Source of the DNA: Acidobacteriota bacterium
Lineage (GTDB): Bacteria; Acidobacteriota; Terriglobia; Bryobacterales; Bryobacteraceae
DNA length: 64,000 bases
Reading direction: 5' to 3'
Assembly (NCBI GenBank): GCA_029776225.1
Contig: JAKOTR010000011.1
Location: 365,393 to 429,392, forward strand
Below, in pieces: positions 34,418 through 44,486 of the stretch. Every line of letters starts with the position of its first letter. The stretch's first letter is position 1. A program made the position numbers and the translations under genes. The notes beneath the pieces are model-generated. The model had not been told where the DNA came from. It worked only from the letters and a program-made list of their open reading frames with translations, and ran no database searches.

Positions 34418-35650
34418 CTACTTCCAGTGCTTGTCCGCGAATGCCAGGAACTGCTCCCAGTCGTAGGGCGTCACATCGTGCTTGCCTTCGCGGATGTGGT
34501 AGCCCACCGTGTTCATGATGGGACGCCCGGGTTCCGGCATGTTGCTTGTCTCCAATCCTTTCTTCCCCAGTAGTTGGTAGACCGGCCCGGCGGCCACGGC
34601 AGCAAGAAACTCACCCCGCGGGTCGGCCCAGAGGTCTTCCTGGGCGCTCGCCACATAGACCGGCCTCGGCGCGATCAGCGCGATGAGCATGTGCATGTCC
34701 ACGGGCAAGTCGTCTTCGCGGTCGTTGTATCGCTTGTAGTTCTCGCAGAACCAGTGCGGGAAGCGGGTATTCAGGTCGCGGATGGTTTCGCCGAAGCGGC
34801 GGCGGCTGATCGCGGCGCCGCCTTCGCCCGAATTGTTCGAGATCACGATGCTGAACCGCGTGTCCTGAGCGCCGGCCCACAAGGCCGTTTTCCCAAGGCG
34901 GGAATGTCCCATTACCGCCACTCGCTTTGAGTCGACGTCCTTGTCGGTCTCCAGATAATCCAGGGCGCGGCTTAATGCCCAGGCCCAGGCGCCGATGGCA
35001 CCCCAGGAGTTCGGCGCCTCCGGGGTCTTGGCGCGTACTCCGTGCTTTCTGCCGCCGTCGAAATCGGGTTCGATGTCGCCGTAGTAAATCGTGGCGAGGC
35101 CGTAGCCGCGCTCCAGGATCTTCTCGACGTTCCACCGTGTTGCCGCCGCACCCCGCTACTTTTCGCTCGCCTGCCGTTTGCCGCCGCGGCCCCAGATTTC
35201 GCCCAGCCGGATGCCCGGATCGGCGTTGACCGTGTGGTTCCCGCCGAAATTCAGCCCCAGAAACACTGGGACGGGTCTTTTCACGCCTGCGGGCAGGTAC
35301 AGCAGGAGATCCGCTTTCGGTCCGTTCTTGTCTCCGTAGAAGTAAATCGTCACCTGCTTGCGGACGGCTGTTCCACCGAGCGCATTTTCATCCCTTGAAA
35401 AAAGCTCAAAGGTCATTTCCTTCGGCCGTTCCGGGCTGCGGCCGAAAACGTGGGTTTGAAAAAGCCGGAGGATTTCCGGGCGCCTGCGGCTGGTCCAGTC
35501 GGATGCATTGCGGACGGGCCGGCCGCCGGCGAACACCAGAGGGTCGGGCAGCGTGTATTGCGGAACCTTAGCCTCGTCGTAATTGGTGGCTTGCTGCGCC
35601 GCCGCGGGTGTGAGCAGCGCAAAAACGAGTAAGACGAGCAGGCTCTTCAT
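34418..35650 (-). pseudogene. CE15 glucuronoyl esterase-like gene interrupted by an amber codon
   Basis: One reading frame encodes a secreted esterase of about 410 residues but is broken by a single TAG at 35156-35158. The N-terminal part has a signal peptide (MKSLLVLLVFALLTPAAAQ) and the N-terminal CE15 region ending QASEK. After the TAG the same frame continues without another stop through [21 protein letters not shown], the nucleophile motif [26 protein letters not shown] and the His motif [11 protein letters not shown]. Intact CE15 enzymes cut glucuronate-lignin esters. The TAG is probably a Ser codon (TCG) changed at one base, a sequencing error, or a readthrough site. A GTG at 35659 is an alternative start. 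Confidence 0.85.
35156..35158 (-). other. in-frame amber codon in the CE15 gene
   Basis: TAG on the minus strand, between codons encoding ASEK and RGAAATRW. Both flanks are in the same frame and both are conserved CE15 sequence, so this is a nonsense change and not a frameshift. Confidence 0.85.
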
Positions 35651-35692
35651 GGGTAACACGATACATCAGCCCGCGCCAGATGAAAATGGCAT

Positions 35693-35858
35693 TTTCAGGC
35701 GAAGCGGCGGCGCATCCCCCGCATCGAAGAGGCTGGCCGCGAAGGGCCGTTTCTTTCGCTCTGCGCCGACCACGTACACGTATCAGATGCTCTGCATCTC
35801 TTCACTCTCCTTCTCTCCAGAGCGACAAAAATGCACTTTCAGGCGAAGCGGCGGCGCA
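35693..35858. repeat. 22-bp direct repeat, one copy at a PEP-CTERM gene end
   Basis: An identical 22-base sequence (beginning tttcaggcgaag) is present at 35693-35714 and 35837-35858. The second copy covers the stop and the last residues (RRRFA) of the PEP-CTERM gene. The first copy, on the same strand, reads as another RRRFA-stop in intergenic DNA, so it looks like the scar of a deleted or duplicated paralogue end. Confidence 0.6.
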
Positions 35859-36618
35859 GCGCGACAACCACTGCAAGCCCCAGCCCGAGCAGGATGACAG
35901 CCGCCGGCTCCGGCGCCGGGTTTACGGTTTCCGTCCCCGGGTCCGCTGCGATGGGTCCCGATGGAACGAAGCCGGACACGCCCGAACCGGTGAAAGTGGA
36001 ACCGGACTCGGAAACGAAGCCCACTGTGCCCACTGGCGGGTCTGCGACGTCCTGAGCGGGAGAGACCATTCCCGTCACGAGGCCCTCGAACCGGCCGGCC
36101 GCGCCGAAAAACGTCACGCCGCTATCGGTCCGCAGGGCCGTGGTCTCAAATTGTCCCGTCCCGTGCAGTGTTTTCTCCATGAACTGATTGCCCTGTTCGT
36201 CGAAGGCGGTGAGCAGGCCCGTCACCTCCATCGGAACCACAACGGCCAGAAGATCTCCGGCCGGCAGGTCTCCCCAGTCGGTGCGCGCAACGTGCCAGGA
36301 GAACGAGCCGCCGATGCTGCCCTTGATCTCTCCGGGCGTCAGGTTCCCTTCCGCCACCGTGGACCCGTTAACCGCGCGAAACCAGTTTTCGGGTCTGAGC
36401 AGGGCGAAAGTTGCCGGCGCCGCGCTGCCGTCCAGGCTGCAGACTGTGCCGGCGCAAGCGGCAAAAACTTCCCCGGCATTACCCTGATGGAACTGCCATG
36501 CGAACCCTTCGCCGAGGATGTCGGCGAAATTGGATCTTGCGGAAATGTCAAATGCGCCTGTGATTGACGTTGCCCAAAGGGGCGCAGCCAGTCCCAGGAG
36601 CAGGCAGGAACGAAACAT
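35839..36618 (-). CDS. PEP-CTERM sorting-signal protein, paralogue A
   Basis: A 259-residue secreted protein with a signal peptide (MFRSCLLLGLAAPLWATS), a beta-rich body and a C-terminal sorting tripartite tail: PEP, a hydrophobic helix (AAVILLGLGLAVVVAL) and RRRFA. Exosortase would remove the tail at the cell surface; no exosortase is in the window. It shares long similar stretches with the next gene (FAWQFHQG, SLDGSAAPATFALL and the RTDW region). The ATG at 36618 has GGAGG eight bases upstream. Confidence 0.85.
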   Translation of the reverse strand: MFRSCLLLGLAAPLWATSITGAFDISARSNFADILGEGFAWQFHQGNAGEVFAACAGTVCSLDGSAAPATFALLRPENWFRAVNGSTVAEGNLTPGEIKGSIGGSFSWHVARTDWGDLPAGDLLAVVVPMEVTGLLTAFDEQGNQFMEKTLHGTGQFETTALRTDSGVTFFGAAGRFEGLVTGMVSPAQDVADPPVGTVGFVSESGSTFTGSGVSGFVPSGPIAADPGTETVNPAPEPAAVILLGLGLAVVVALRRRFA

Positions 36619-36773
36619 CGCAAACCCCTCCAAGTCCCAAGCTGGCCCCAGTATACGACGGAAAACTGTCGTCAGAATAGGATTTTCATTGGCAATCGGG
36701 ATGCAGTGAAGAAACGAGGAACTTAGATTTTCATGAAGGATTTACTCGCTTCGGTGGGGCGGGTTACTTAATG

Positions 36774-36817
36774 AAAAAAACCGCCCGGCAGCTCCGGATT
36801 GGCGGCGTGCCGGGCGG
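36774..36817 (-). terminator. rho-independent terminator of PEP-CTERM paralogue B
   Basis: A 10-bp stem (CCGCCCGGCA at 36781-36790 with 36808-36817) is followed on the minus strand by a run of seven T. It lies about 20 bases after the stop of the gene at 36837, so paralogues A and B are probably separate transcripts. Confidence 0.82.
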
Positions 36818-36836
36818 TGGAGGGCAAGTTACCTGC

Positions 36837-37490
36837 TTACTGTAAGTTGCGCCTGCGCCGGCTGGCGCAAACGCCTAACAAAAGCATTCCGATCCCGGCC
36901 AGCGCAAACGCGGCGGGTTCCGGAGTCTCCTCTAGCGGTTCCACCTCGCCTTCGAATCTGCCGAAGGCGCCAAGAAACGCCACCCCGCCTTCAAACCTCA
37001 CGACTTCAGTCTCGAACCGGCCCGAGCCGCGCAGGATGTGATTCATGAACTGCTGCCCGCGATCGTCCGAAGCCGTAAGCAGGCCGGTAACTTTCATCGG
37101 CTCCACGATTACGGTCTGGCTGCCCAGGGGAATATCCGACCAGTCGGTTCGATCGACTTGCCACTGGATGGACCCACCGATGGCCCCCCATGTTCTTGGG
37201 TCTTTCCCAGGCAGGTTCGCGTAGGCTTCCGTGGAATTGACGGCGGCCAGGAACCAGTTGTCGGGCATCAATAAGGCGAACATGGCGGGAGCGGCGCTGC
37301 CGTCCACGCTGCACTTCGAATCGGGGCACTGTGTGTACACAGTGGAAGCTTCACCCTGATGGAACTGCCACGCGAAATCGGAACCGGTGATGTTGGTGAA
37401 GTTCGAGTTAGCGGAGAAGCTGAATTCTCCTGTGATCGGCATCGCCCAAACCGGGATCGCCATTCCCAGAATCAAGCAAACTCGCAGCAT
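36837..37490 (-). CDS. PEP-CTERM sorting-signal protein, paralogue B
   Basis: A 217-residue secreted protein with signal peptide (MLRVCLILGMAIPVWAMP) and C-terminal PEP-CTERM tail (TPEPAAFALAGIGMLLLG, then RRRRN). It is a tandem paralogue of the 35839-36618 protein: both share FAWQFHQG, SVDGSAAPAMFALLMP-type, NSTEAYANL-type and RTDWSDIP-type segments, while A has about 40 extra residues before its tail. The body contains a conserved Cys pair (QCPDSKC), also present in A (ACAGTVC). GGGAGG precedes the ATG. The body has no recognised domain. Confidence 0.85.
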   Translation of the reverse strand: MLRVCLILGMAIPVWAMPITGEFSFSANSNFTNITGSDFAWQFHQGEASTVYTQCPDSKCSVDGSAAPAMFALLMPDNWFLAAVNSTEAYANLPGKDPRTWGAIGGSIQWQVDRTDWSDIPLGSQTVIVEPMKVTGLLTASDDRGQQFMNHILRGSGRFETEVVRFEGGVAFLGAFGRFEGEVEPLEETPEPAAFALAGIGMLLLGVCASRRRRNLQ

Positions 37491-37580
37491 CGTACCCCCC
37501 TCCCCTGTTGATCCCAGTTTACACCTGGAACTCGGGAGAGGAGAGGCGCCCGGATCGCGAGAGTAGAGTTGCTGGAATGC

Positions 37581-37622
37581 AAAAAAAACGCCCGATTCCG
37601 GGTAAGGAACCGGGCGTTTTTT
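37581..37622 (-). terminator. rho-independent terminator of ppdK
   Basis: AACGCCCG and its complement CGGGCGTT form a stem flanked by eight A on one side and six T on the other, so it can terminate transcription in both directions. It lies 19 bases after the ppdK stop. Confidence 0.88.
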
Positions 37623-37640
37623 CGGAAATGCTTCCGGCGG

Positions 37641-40379
37641 TTACGCCGTGCGCATCATCTCAGCCTTGTCGCCGCTGATGGCAGCCTGAGCCGCAGCCAG
37701 CCTGGCGATCGGCACGCGGTACGGAGAGCAGGAAACGTAGTTCATGCCCACGCGGTAGCAGAACTCCACCGAGCTCGGTTCGCCGCCGTGCTCGCCGCAG
37801 ATGCCGATTTCCAGGTCCGGACGCGTTTTCCGGCCCAGCTCGACGGCCTGCTTGATAAGCCTGCCCACGCCGTCCTGGTCCAGCACGGCGAACGGGTCCG
37901 CCTTGAAGAGCTTCTGGTCTTCGTAGGTCTTGGAGAACTTCACATAGTCGTCGCGCGAGATGCCCAGCGTGGTCTGGGTGAGGTCGTTGGTGCCGAAGCT
38001 GAAGAACTCCGCCGCTTTGGCCACTTCGTCCGCAGTGAGCGCAGCGCGCGGAATTTCGATCATGGTCCCGACCATGTATTTCTGGTCCTTCAGGCCGGCC
38101 TTTCCGAGCACTTCCTCGGCCACCTTCACCACGATGGCCTTCTGGTTCTCAAGCTCGGCTACGTTGCCAACCAGCGGGATCATCACTTCGGGGATGACCT
38201 TCACGCCCTTCTTGGCCACATGAACGACGGCCTCGAAGATCGCCCGCGCCTGCATCTCGGTGATCTCCGGATAGAGAATGCCGAGGCGGCAGCCGCGGAG
38301 ACCGAGCATCGGGTTGAACTCATGCAGCTCTTCCACACGCTGCAGCAGTTCGGGAAGGCGCTTCTTGAGTTCGCCCACGGTGACGCCATAGCGCGCCGCC
38401 ATCTCCTTCTTGCCCTTCGCGTCCAGATGCGGCAGCTTCGCGATGTCCACCATCAACTGTTCGCGCTTGGGCAGGAACTCGTGCAGCGGCGGATCGAGCG
38501 TCCGGATGACCACCGGGAAGCCGTCCATTGCCTGGAACAACCCGATGAAGTCCTTGCGCTGCATCGGGAGCAGCTTCTGGAGCGCCTTGCGGCGGGCCTT
38601 CTCGTCGCGGGCCATAATCATGGCCTGCATGTGCTCGATCCGGTCCTCGGCGAAGAACATGTGCTCGGTACGGCACAGGCCGATGCCCTCGGCGCCGAAC
38701 ATGCGGGCAACCTTGGCGTCGCGCGGAACGTCGGCGTTCGCGCGGACACTAAACGAGCCGCGGAACTCATCCGCCCAGCTCATGAAGGTGGCCAGGTAGC
38801 CGGACCGCGTATCCGGCTCCGCCGTCTTGGCCTGACCGGCGAAAACCTCGCCCGTGGAGCCGTCCAGCGACAGCCAGTCGCCTTCCTTCAGGGTGAGGCG
38901 CTTGCCGTTGGCGAGCGTGACGGTGAGCTGCTTCTTGTGCTCGTCCACGTTGATTGCGCCGGCGCCCGCCACGCACGGGGTTCCCATTCCGCGGGCCACA
39001 ACGGCCGCGTGGCTGGTCATGCCGCCGCGCGAGGTCAGAATGCCCTTCGCCACTTCCATGCCGTGAATGTCGTCCGGCACCGTCTCCGCGCGAACCAGGA
39101 TCACCGGCGACTTCGCCGCTTCGCGGACCGCGTCATCGGCCGTGAAAACGATCTTGCCGACCGCGGCGCCCGGCGAAGCCGGCAGGCCCGTCGCGATCTT
39201 CTCCAGCGCCTTGCGCGATTCGGGGACGATGACGGGGTGCAGAAGCTGATCGAGCTGCTGCGGATCGACGCGAAGCACCGCCTCCCGCTTGTCGATCAGG
39301 CCTTCCTCCACCATGTCCACGGCGATCTTCACCGCAGCCGGACCGGTCCGCTTGCCGTTGCGGGTCTGAAGCATGTAAAGCTTGCCGTCCTGAATGGTGA
39401 ACTCGAAGTCCTGGACGTCGCGATAGTGCTTCTCGAGGTTGCTGGTGATCTCGCGAAGCTGCGCGTAGACGTCCGGCATGAGCGTTTCCAGTTCGGCGAT
39501 CGGCTGGGGCGTCCGTATGCCGGCCACAACGTCCTCGCCCTGTGCGTTAACCAGGAACTCGCCATAGAATTCCTTGGCGCCGGTGGCGGGGTTGCGGGTG
39601 AAGCCCACACCAGTGGCCGAGGTTTCGCCCAGGTTGCCGAACACCATCGCCTGCACGTTCACCGCGGTGCCGAGATCGTCGGGGATCTTGTTCATCTTGC
39701 GGTAATGCTGCGCCCGCGGGTTGAACCAGGAGCGGAACACCGCCTCGATGGCCATGTTGAGCTGCTGGCGTGCATCCTGAGGGAAGGGGTTCTTGGTCTT
39801 CTTCTGAACGAGCGCCTTGTATTCGTCGATGATGACCTTCAGATCTTCCGCCTTCAGGTCGGTATCGAGTTTCGCCTTGACCTTCTTCTTGCGGCCTTCG
39901 AAGATGTGGTCAAAGTCGTTCTTCGGGATCTCGAGCACGACATTGCCGAACATCTGGATGAACCGGCGATAGCAGTCGTAGGCGAAACGCGGGTTGTTGG
40001 ACCGTGCTTCCAGCGCCTTGACCGTCTTATCGTTCAGCCCGAGGTTCAGGATGGTGTCCATCATGCCGGGCATCGAGAACTTCGCGCCCGAGCGCACGCT
40101 CAGCAGCAGCGGGTTGGTGGTGTCGCCGAGCTTCTGGCCCATGCGCTCTTCGAGCTGCGCCAGCTTCTCGTCGATCTGTTCCACGATCTCCGCGGGGATC
40201 TGGTTGTTGTTCCGGAAGTAGATGTTGCACACTTCCGTCGAAATGGTGAACCCCGGCGGTACCGGCACGCCCGCCCGACACATCTCTGCCAGGCCGGCGC
40301 CCTTGCCGCCCAGGATATCTTTCATTGTTCCGTTGCCGTCGGCTGTGCCAGCGCCGAATGCATAGACGTATTTATTCAT
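37641..40379 (-). CDS. ppdK: pyruvate, phosphate dikinase
   Basis: A 912-residue enzyme converting pyruvate, ATP and phosphate to PEP, AMP and PPi. The ATP-grasp N-terminal domain begins YVYAFGAGTADGNGTMKDILGGKGAGLAEM; the phospho-carrier His is in LTSRGGMTSHAAVVARGMG; the PEP/pyruvate barrel includes GLCRTEHMFF, MIPLVGNVAEL and the late CGEHGGEP motif with the catalytic Cys. Length is normal for bacterial PPDK. It probably serves gluconeogenesis or the PEP/pyruvate switch. It is followed by a clear terminator and preceded by the glycyl-tRNA synthetase genes on the same strand. Confidence 0.97.
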   Translation of the reverse strand: MNKYVYAFGAGTADGNGTMKDILGGKGAGLAEMCRAGVPVPPGFTISTEVCNIYFRNNNQIPAEIVEQIDEKLAQLEERMGQKLGDTTNPLLLSVRSGAKFSMPGMMDTILNLGLNDKTVKALEARSNNPRFAYDCYRRFIQMFGNVVLEIPKNDFDHIFEGRKKKVKAKLDTDLKAEDLKVIIDEYKALVQKKTKNPFPQDARQQLNMAIEAVFRSWFNPRAQHYRKMNKIPDDLGTAVNVQAMVFGNLGETSATGVGFTRNPATGAKEFYGEFLVNAQGEDVVAGIRTPQPIAELETLMPDVYAQLREITSNLEKHYRDVQDFEFTIQDGKLYMLQTRNGKRTGPAAVKIAVDMVEEGLIDKREAVLRVDPQQLDQLLHPVIVPESRKALEKIATGLPASPGAAVGKIVFTADDAVREAAKSPVILVRAETVPDDIHGMEVAKGILTSRGGMTSHAAVVARGMGTPCVAGAGAINVDEHKKQLTVTLANGKRLTLKEGDWLSLDGSTGEVFAGQAKTAEPDTRSGYLATFMSWADEFRGSFSVRANADVPRDAKVARMFGAEGIGLCRTEHMFFAEDRIEHMQAMIMARDEKARRKALQKLLPMQRKDFIGLFQAMDGFPVVIRTLDPPLHEFLPKREQLMVDIAKLPHLDAKGKKEMAARYGVTVGELKKRLPELLQRVEELHEFNPMLGLRGCRLGILYPEITEMQARAIFEAVVHVAKKGVKVIPEVMIPLVGNVAELENQKAIVVKVAEEVLGKAGLKDQKYMVGTMIEIPRAALTADEVAKAAEFFSFGTNDLTQTTLGISRDDYVKFSKTYEDQKLFKADPFAVLDQDGVGRLIKQAVELGRKTRPDLEIGICGEHGGEPSSVEFCYRVGMNYVSCSPYRVPIARLAAAQAAISGDKAEMMRTA

Positions 40380-40406
40380 AAGGCTGCGTTTTCTCCTCTG
40401 TGCCGC

Positions 40407-42479
40407 TTACGGTCGCGTTCCGGGCGAGGCTGCCGGTCCGCGCGCGTCAGCAAGCGTCGTAACAATCTCCGAGAAATCGGCGATCGCCGAAAACTCGCTT
40501 AACAGGTTATGCAACAAGGTGAGCCGGTTCAGCCGTATGTCAGGCTCCGGCGCGTTCACCAGTACTCTGTCGAAAAATGAATCCACCTGCGGGCGCAAAG
40601 AAGCGATTGCCTCCAGCGCCGTCCGGTACTCCCTCTTCTTCCGGAGCCGCTTTACCCGGCTTCGGAGGGCCTGGAACGCAGAGTAGAGATCGGCTTCGGG
40701 GCCCTGTTCCAGGAGGGTGGCATCGGGGACACCCCCGCCGGCGAATTCCGCCTGCTTCAAGATGTTTTTGATCCTCTTGAAACTGGCGGCCAGCGGCTCG
40801 AAATTCTCCGTCGGACGTACCGCCTGAATCGCTTCGAGCCGGCTTTCGACGTCGGTCAGGTCCTCGCAGCCGGCGGCCAAAACGGCGTTGACCTCGTCGT
40901 AGCGGAACCCGCGAACCTCTCTGAAATAATACCGGACTCGGTCCAGGAAAAACTCCATCAGCGCCTGGTCCTTGCCGATCAGCTTGGAGAGCGGGAGGCT
41001 CAGCTTCCCTTCGACGAGGATTTTCACCACGCCCTGCGCCGCGCGCCGCAGCGCGAACGGGTCCTTCGAGCCGCTCGGTATCAGCCCGACGCGGAAGCAT
41101 CCCACCAGCGTATCCACCTTGTCTGCGAGCGCCAGAATGCGCCCCGTCGCGGTGGACGGGATCGAGTCCTCCATCCCCACCGGCTTGTACTGCTCGTAAA
41201 TCGCCCGCCAGATCTCTTCAGGCTCGCCCTGAGCCCGCGCGTACAAGCCGCCCATCACGCCCTGGAGCTCGGTAAGCTCCTTCACCATCTCCGTGGTGAG
41301 ATCGCATTTCGAGAGCAGAGCGGCGCGCTCGACGGCGGCGCTCTCCACACCGGCGAGCTTAGCAAGCCGGCGCGAGAGCTTGACGATCCGCCGGGTCTTA
41401 TCCAGGTAGGAACCCAGCTTTGCCTGGAAGGTCACGTAGGCCAGGTCCGGCACGCGATCCTCCAGCTTTTTCTGCTGATCGACGCTCCAGAAGAACCGCG
41501 CGTCGTTGAACCGCGCCCGCAGCACGCGCTCGTTGCCGTGGCGTACGAGGCCCTCGGCGTCCGAGTTCGTGTTCATCACGGCGATGAAGCGCGGCGCCAG
41601 CCGCCCGTCTGCCTCTTCCATCGAAAAGTACTTCTGGTGGTGGCGCATCACCGTCACCAGCACCTCTTCCGGCAGTTTCAGGAATTCCGGATCGAATGAA
41701 CCCAAAATCGGGGTTGGGTATTCGGTGATGTACACCAGGGTATTGAGCAGCGCCGGATCGGGCCTGACCTTCAGACCCGTGCCTTGAAGCAGGGCCTCGA
41801 TTTCGCTCTCGATCTTCCGCCGCCGTTCCTGCGCCGAGAGCAGCACGAAGTTGGCTTTCAGTGCCTGTTCGTAATCGGCCGTACTGACGGCGATCCCTTG
41901 TTGGCCGAGCACGCGGTGCCCGCTGGTTCTGTCGCCCGACTTCACGCCCGCTACCTCGAAGGGCACCACCTCCGCGCCCAGCAGCGCCACCAGCCAGCGG
42001 ATGGGCCGGATGAAACGCGGCCCGCCCTTGCCGGTCCAGTACATGGTCTTGGGGAAGTGGATTCCCAGGATCGTCTGGGGCAAGCCTTCAGCCAGAATGT
42101 CGCGCGTGGCGCGCCCGGCGGTTCTTTTCAAGTAGCAGAGGTACTCGCCCCGGGGCGTATTCTGGATGGTCAGGTCCGCCACGTCGACGCCCATCTTCCT
42201 TGCGAACCCGAGCGCCGCGCCGGTCGGCTGGCCGTCCTTGAAAGCTGCGCTCGCGGGCGGACCGGAGATGAGTTCCTCGGCGTCGGGCTGCCGCTCGGGC
42301 AGGCCCTCGGCGCGAAGCACCAGCCGGCGCGGGGTCGCGTCGGTCTTTACGGACTCCGCTTTCAGCCGGTTCTGCTCAAGCAACTCCTGGAACAGCGCCT
42401 GCAGGTGGCCGAGCGCCGGCTCGATCATCCAGTCCGGGATCTCCTCGGTTCCGATTTCCAGCAGCAGAGGCAGGCTCAT
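40407..42479 (-). CDS. glyS: glycyl-tRNA synthetase beta subunit
   Basis: A 690-residue beta subunit of the heterotetrameric bacterial GlyRS. It begins with the standard [11 protein letters not shown], continues with [13 protein letters not shown], the central [23 protein letters not shown], and a C-terminal anticodon-binding domain ([20 protein letters not shown]). The ATG at 42479 overlaps the glyQ stop (ATGA). It needs GlyQ for aminoacylation. Confidence 0.96.
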   Translation of the reverse strand: MSLPLLLEIGTEEIPDWMIEPALGHLQALFQELLEQNRLKAESVKTDATPRRLVLRAEGLPERQPDAEELISGPPASAAFKDGQPTGAALGFARKMGVDVADLTIQNTPRGEYLCYLKRTAGRATRDILAEGLPQTILGIHFPKTMYWTGKGGPRFIRPIRWLVALLGAEVVPFEVAGVKSGDRTSGHRVLGQQGIAVSTADYEQALKANFVLLSAQERRRKIESEIEALLQGTGLKVRPDPALLNTLVYITEYPTPILGSFDPEFLKLPEEVLVTVMRHHQKYFSMEEADGRLAPRFIAVMNTNSDAEGLVRHGNERVLRARFNDARFFWSVDQQKKLEDRVPDLAYVTFQAKLGSYLDKTRRIVKLSRRLAKLAGVESAAVERAALLSKCDLTTEMVKELTELQGVMGGLYARAQGEPEEIWRAIYEQYKPVGMEDSIPSTATGRILALADKVDTLVGCFRVGLIPSGSKDPFALRRAAQGVVKILVEGKLSLPLSKLIGKDQALMEFFLDRVRYYFREVRGFRYDEVNAVLAAGCEDLTDVESRLEAIQAVRPTENFEPLAASFKRIKNILKQAEFAGGGVPDATLLEQGPEADLYSAFQALRSRVKRLRKKREYRTALEAIASLRPQVDSFFDRVLVNAPEPDIRLNRLTLLHNLLSEFSAIADFSEIVTTLADARGPAASPGTRP

Positions 42480-43387
42480 TGGGCCACCTCCGCCGCTCCC
42501 GCGGCTTCCGATTGCAGATTTTGCTGGTCCAGCCAGCACTGGGCCGCGCCCAGCGCCAGCTTCCGCACGCGGGCGATCACGGCCACCCGTTCCGTCACGC
42601 TGAGGGCGCCGCGGGAATCGAGCAGGTTGAACACATGGGAGCACTTTAAGACCTGGTCGTAGGCCGGCAGTACGGGGAACCGCTTCTTGTCCGGATAATC
42701 CTTGTAGGCATCCAGCAAACGCTGGCACTCTTTTTCGTGCAGATCGAAGAGCTTCCAGAGCGCCGGCACATCGGCCATCTCGAAGTTATAAACGGAGAAC
42801 TGGAGCTCTTCCGCCAGCCGGACGTCTCCGTAAGTCACGCCCGGCGTCCACTCGATGTCGTACACGCTGTCTTTGCCCTGGAGAAAGGCCGCGATCCGCT
42901 CCAGCCCGTAAGTCAGCTCCACCGGAACCACGTCCAAATCAATGCCTCCGCATTGCTGGAAGTAAGTGAACTGGGTTATTTCCAGGCCGTCGAGCATCAC
43001 CTGCCAGCCGATTCCCCACGCGCCCAGCGTCGGCGATTCCCAGTTGTCCTCTTCGAACTTAATGTCGTGTTTGCGGAGGTCGATGCCGATGGCTTCCAGG
43101 CTTTGCAGGTACTGGTCGATGATGTCGTCCGGGGTAGGCTTCAGGATCACTTGCAACTGGGAGTGTTTGTACAGGCGGTTCGGGTTTTCGCCGTAGCGCC
43201 CGTCGGCCGGACGGCGGCTCGGTTGCACGTAAGCCACCCGGTAAGGTTTTGGCCCTAGAACGCGTAAGGCGGTCTCCGGCGCCATCGTGCCGGCGCCCAC
43301 CTCCAGATCGTACGGCTCTTGAATGATGCAGCCTCGATCCGACCAGTACTTCTTCAGTTTGAAAAGGACGTCTTGAAACGACTCCAT
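42476..43387 (-). CDS. glyQ: glycyl-tRNA synthetase alpha subunit
   Basis: A 303-residue catalytic subunit. Diagnostic segments are [18 protein letters not shown], the [18 protein letters not shown] class II motif 2 region, [21 protein letters not shown] and [25 protein letters not shown]. It lies 4 bases after recO and overlaps glyS by four bases, so recO-glyQ-glyS form one operon. Confidence 0.97.
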   Translation of the reverse strand: MESFQDVLFKLKKYWSDRGCIIQEPYDLEVGAGTMAPETALRVLGPKPYRVAYVQPSRRPADGRYGENPNRLYKHSQLQVILKPTPDDIIDQYLQSLEAIGIDLRKHDIKFEEDNWESPTLGAWGIGWQVMLDGLEITQFTYFQQCGGIDLDVVPVELTYGLERIAAFLQGKDSVYDIEWTPGVTYGDVRLAEELQFSVYNFEMADVPALWKLFDLHEKECQRLLDAYKDYPDKKRFPVLPAYDQVLKCSHVFNLLDSRGALSVTERVAVIARVRKLALGAAQCWLDQQNLQSEAAGAAEVAQ

Positions 43388-43391
43388 CGGT

Positions 43392-44033
43392 TTAAATGGT
43401 TTCCAGGATTGGCGCCGTGACCAGTCTTTTTTCGATGTGCTCCTCGATCGCGCGGATCAGAAGGCGCCGCAGGTCCGCCGCCGTCGCGCGGCTCCATTCC
43501 CGCTGCTGAAGCTTCGCAATCGGTGTTCGCATCATCTCCTCGGCGATCGCCCGGGATTCGCTTGTCACCCGCAGTTCGGGAAGGAACCCGGACAGCCGGA
43601 CCGCCCACAACGTGTAATACACGATTGCCGGCCACACTCCTTCACCCTGCCGCGCCCGGAGGTAATCCAGAACCGCCGACAGAAGCCGGAAGTACAATTC
43701 GCCCGGTTCTGCCTCGGGCAGGAGCTGCTCAGCTACCTCCGCCATGTAATCCAGAGCAACGCCCGCCGGATAATCGGAGGCCAGCTTGAACTGCGAGGCT
43801 ATCAGCTCGCACGAATCCAGCGCGACCAGTTCCCTGGTTTCACGCTGGAAGTAATACATCCGGACCTGAGAGAGCCTTTCCAGGCCGCTGCCGAAAGGAC
43901 TCTTCGGCCTCCGTGCCCGCCTGGCCACACCCCGCAACTTTCCCTGATCCCGCGTGAGGAAACTGACGATCAGGTCCGCTTCTTTGAGCGGGTAAGTACG
44001 CAGGATGAACGCCTCGCTGACACGGGCCGGCAC
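43392..44033 (-). CDS. recO: DNA repair protein RecO
   Basis: A 213-residue RecO with the N-terminal OB-fold ([36 protein letters not shown] segment in part) and helical C-terminal domain ([33 protein letters not shown]). RecO loads RecA with RecR in gap repair. The four Cys of the zinc finger found in many RecO proteins after the GFLPEL segment are absent, and the protein is slightly short, so this is a zinc-less version. The start is a GTG with no clear ribosome binding site. Confidence 0.88.
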   Translation of the reverse strand: MPARVSEAFILRTYPLKEADLIVSFLTRDQGKLRGVARRARRPKSPFGSGLERLSQVRMYYFQRETRELVALDSCELIASQFKLASDYPAGVALDYMAEVAEQLLPEAEPGELYFRLLSAVLDYLRARQGEGVWPAIVYYTLWAVRLSGFLPELRVTSESRAIAEEMMRTPIAKLQQREWSRATAADLRRLLIRAIEEHIEKRLVTAPILETI

Positions 44034-44103
44034 ATCGAATACTTAAGGTTAGCACAAGGCGGACTTGCGCATCCGGCACTGCTATACTGATGATTCGAAG
44101 TTT

Positions 44104-44367
44104 ATGACCCCCACGGAAACCGAGATCGTGGCCACGCTCAGCGACGGCGTGAAAGTGAAGCGGCGCCTGCTGCGCATGCGCGCCTGCAACGAAAAGGACG
44201 CCAAAGGCAAGCTTTGCGCCGGCCACCTGAAGCGCTGGTATTTCTTCGGAGAAGAGGTCCGGCAGCGGTTCGGGCCGGACGCGGAAATCTACCGCTGCGA
44301 GCGCTGCAAGACGCTCTACCTGCCTAACCCGGACGAGGAACCCCGCTCCGGCACCCTCTGCTGGTAG
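44104..44367 (+). CDS. small conserved-looking Cys-containing protein
   Basis: An 87-residue basic protein with a CERCKTLYLP pair, further Cys in RACNEKD and KLCAGH, and a terminal LCW. The Cys arrangement suggests zinc binding. It starts at ATG 44104 (MTPTETEIVATLSDG); a longer in-frame start at 44065 is possible. It is divergent from recO. No family is recognised; function unknown. Confidence 0.6.
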   Translation: MTPTETEIVATLSDGVKVKRRLLRMRACNEKDAKGKLCAGHLKRWYFFGEEVRQRFGPDAEIYRCERCKTLYLPNPDEEPRSGTLCW

Positions 44368-44486
44368 CCACAACGGACCGGCCCGATACGCCCCATTCCT
44401 CCGCACCTGACACGCGCGCTTCCGCCGCCTGCGATCCGAACGTGCCATCTGCGGCGGAGAGCTCTGGCGCGGTGAGCAATGAGAAA

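Noticed and set aside
37569..40502. 977-codon open frame on the plus strand
   Set aside because: It is antisense to ppdK, reads as His/Arg/Leu-rich shadow sequence with no domain, and crosses the ppdK terminator. The minus-strand gene explains the openness through GC-rich codon bias.
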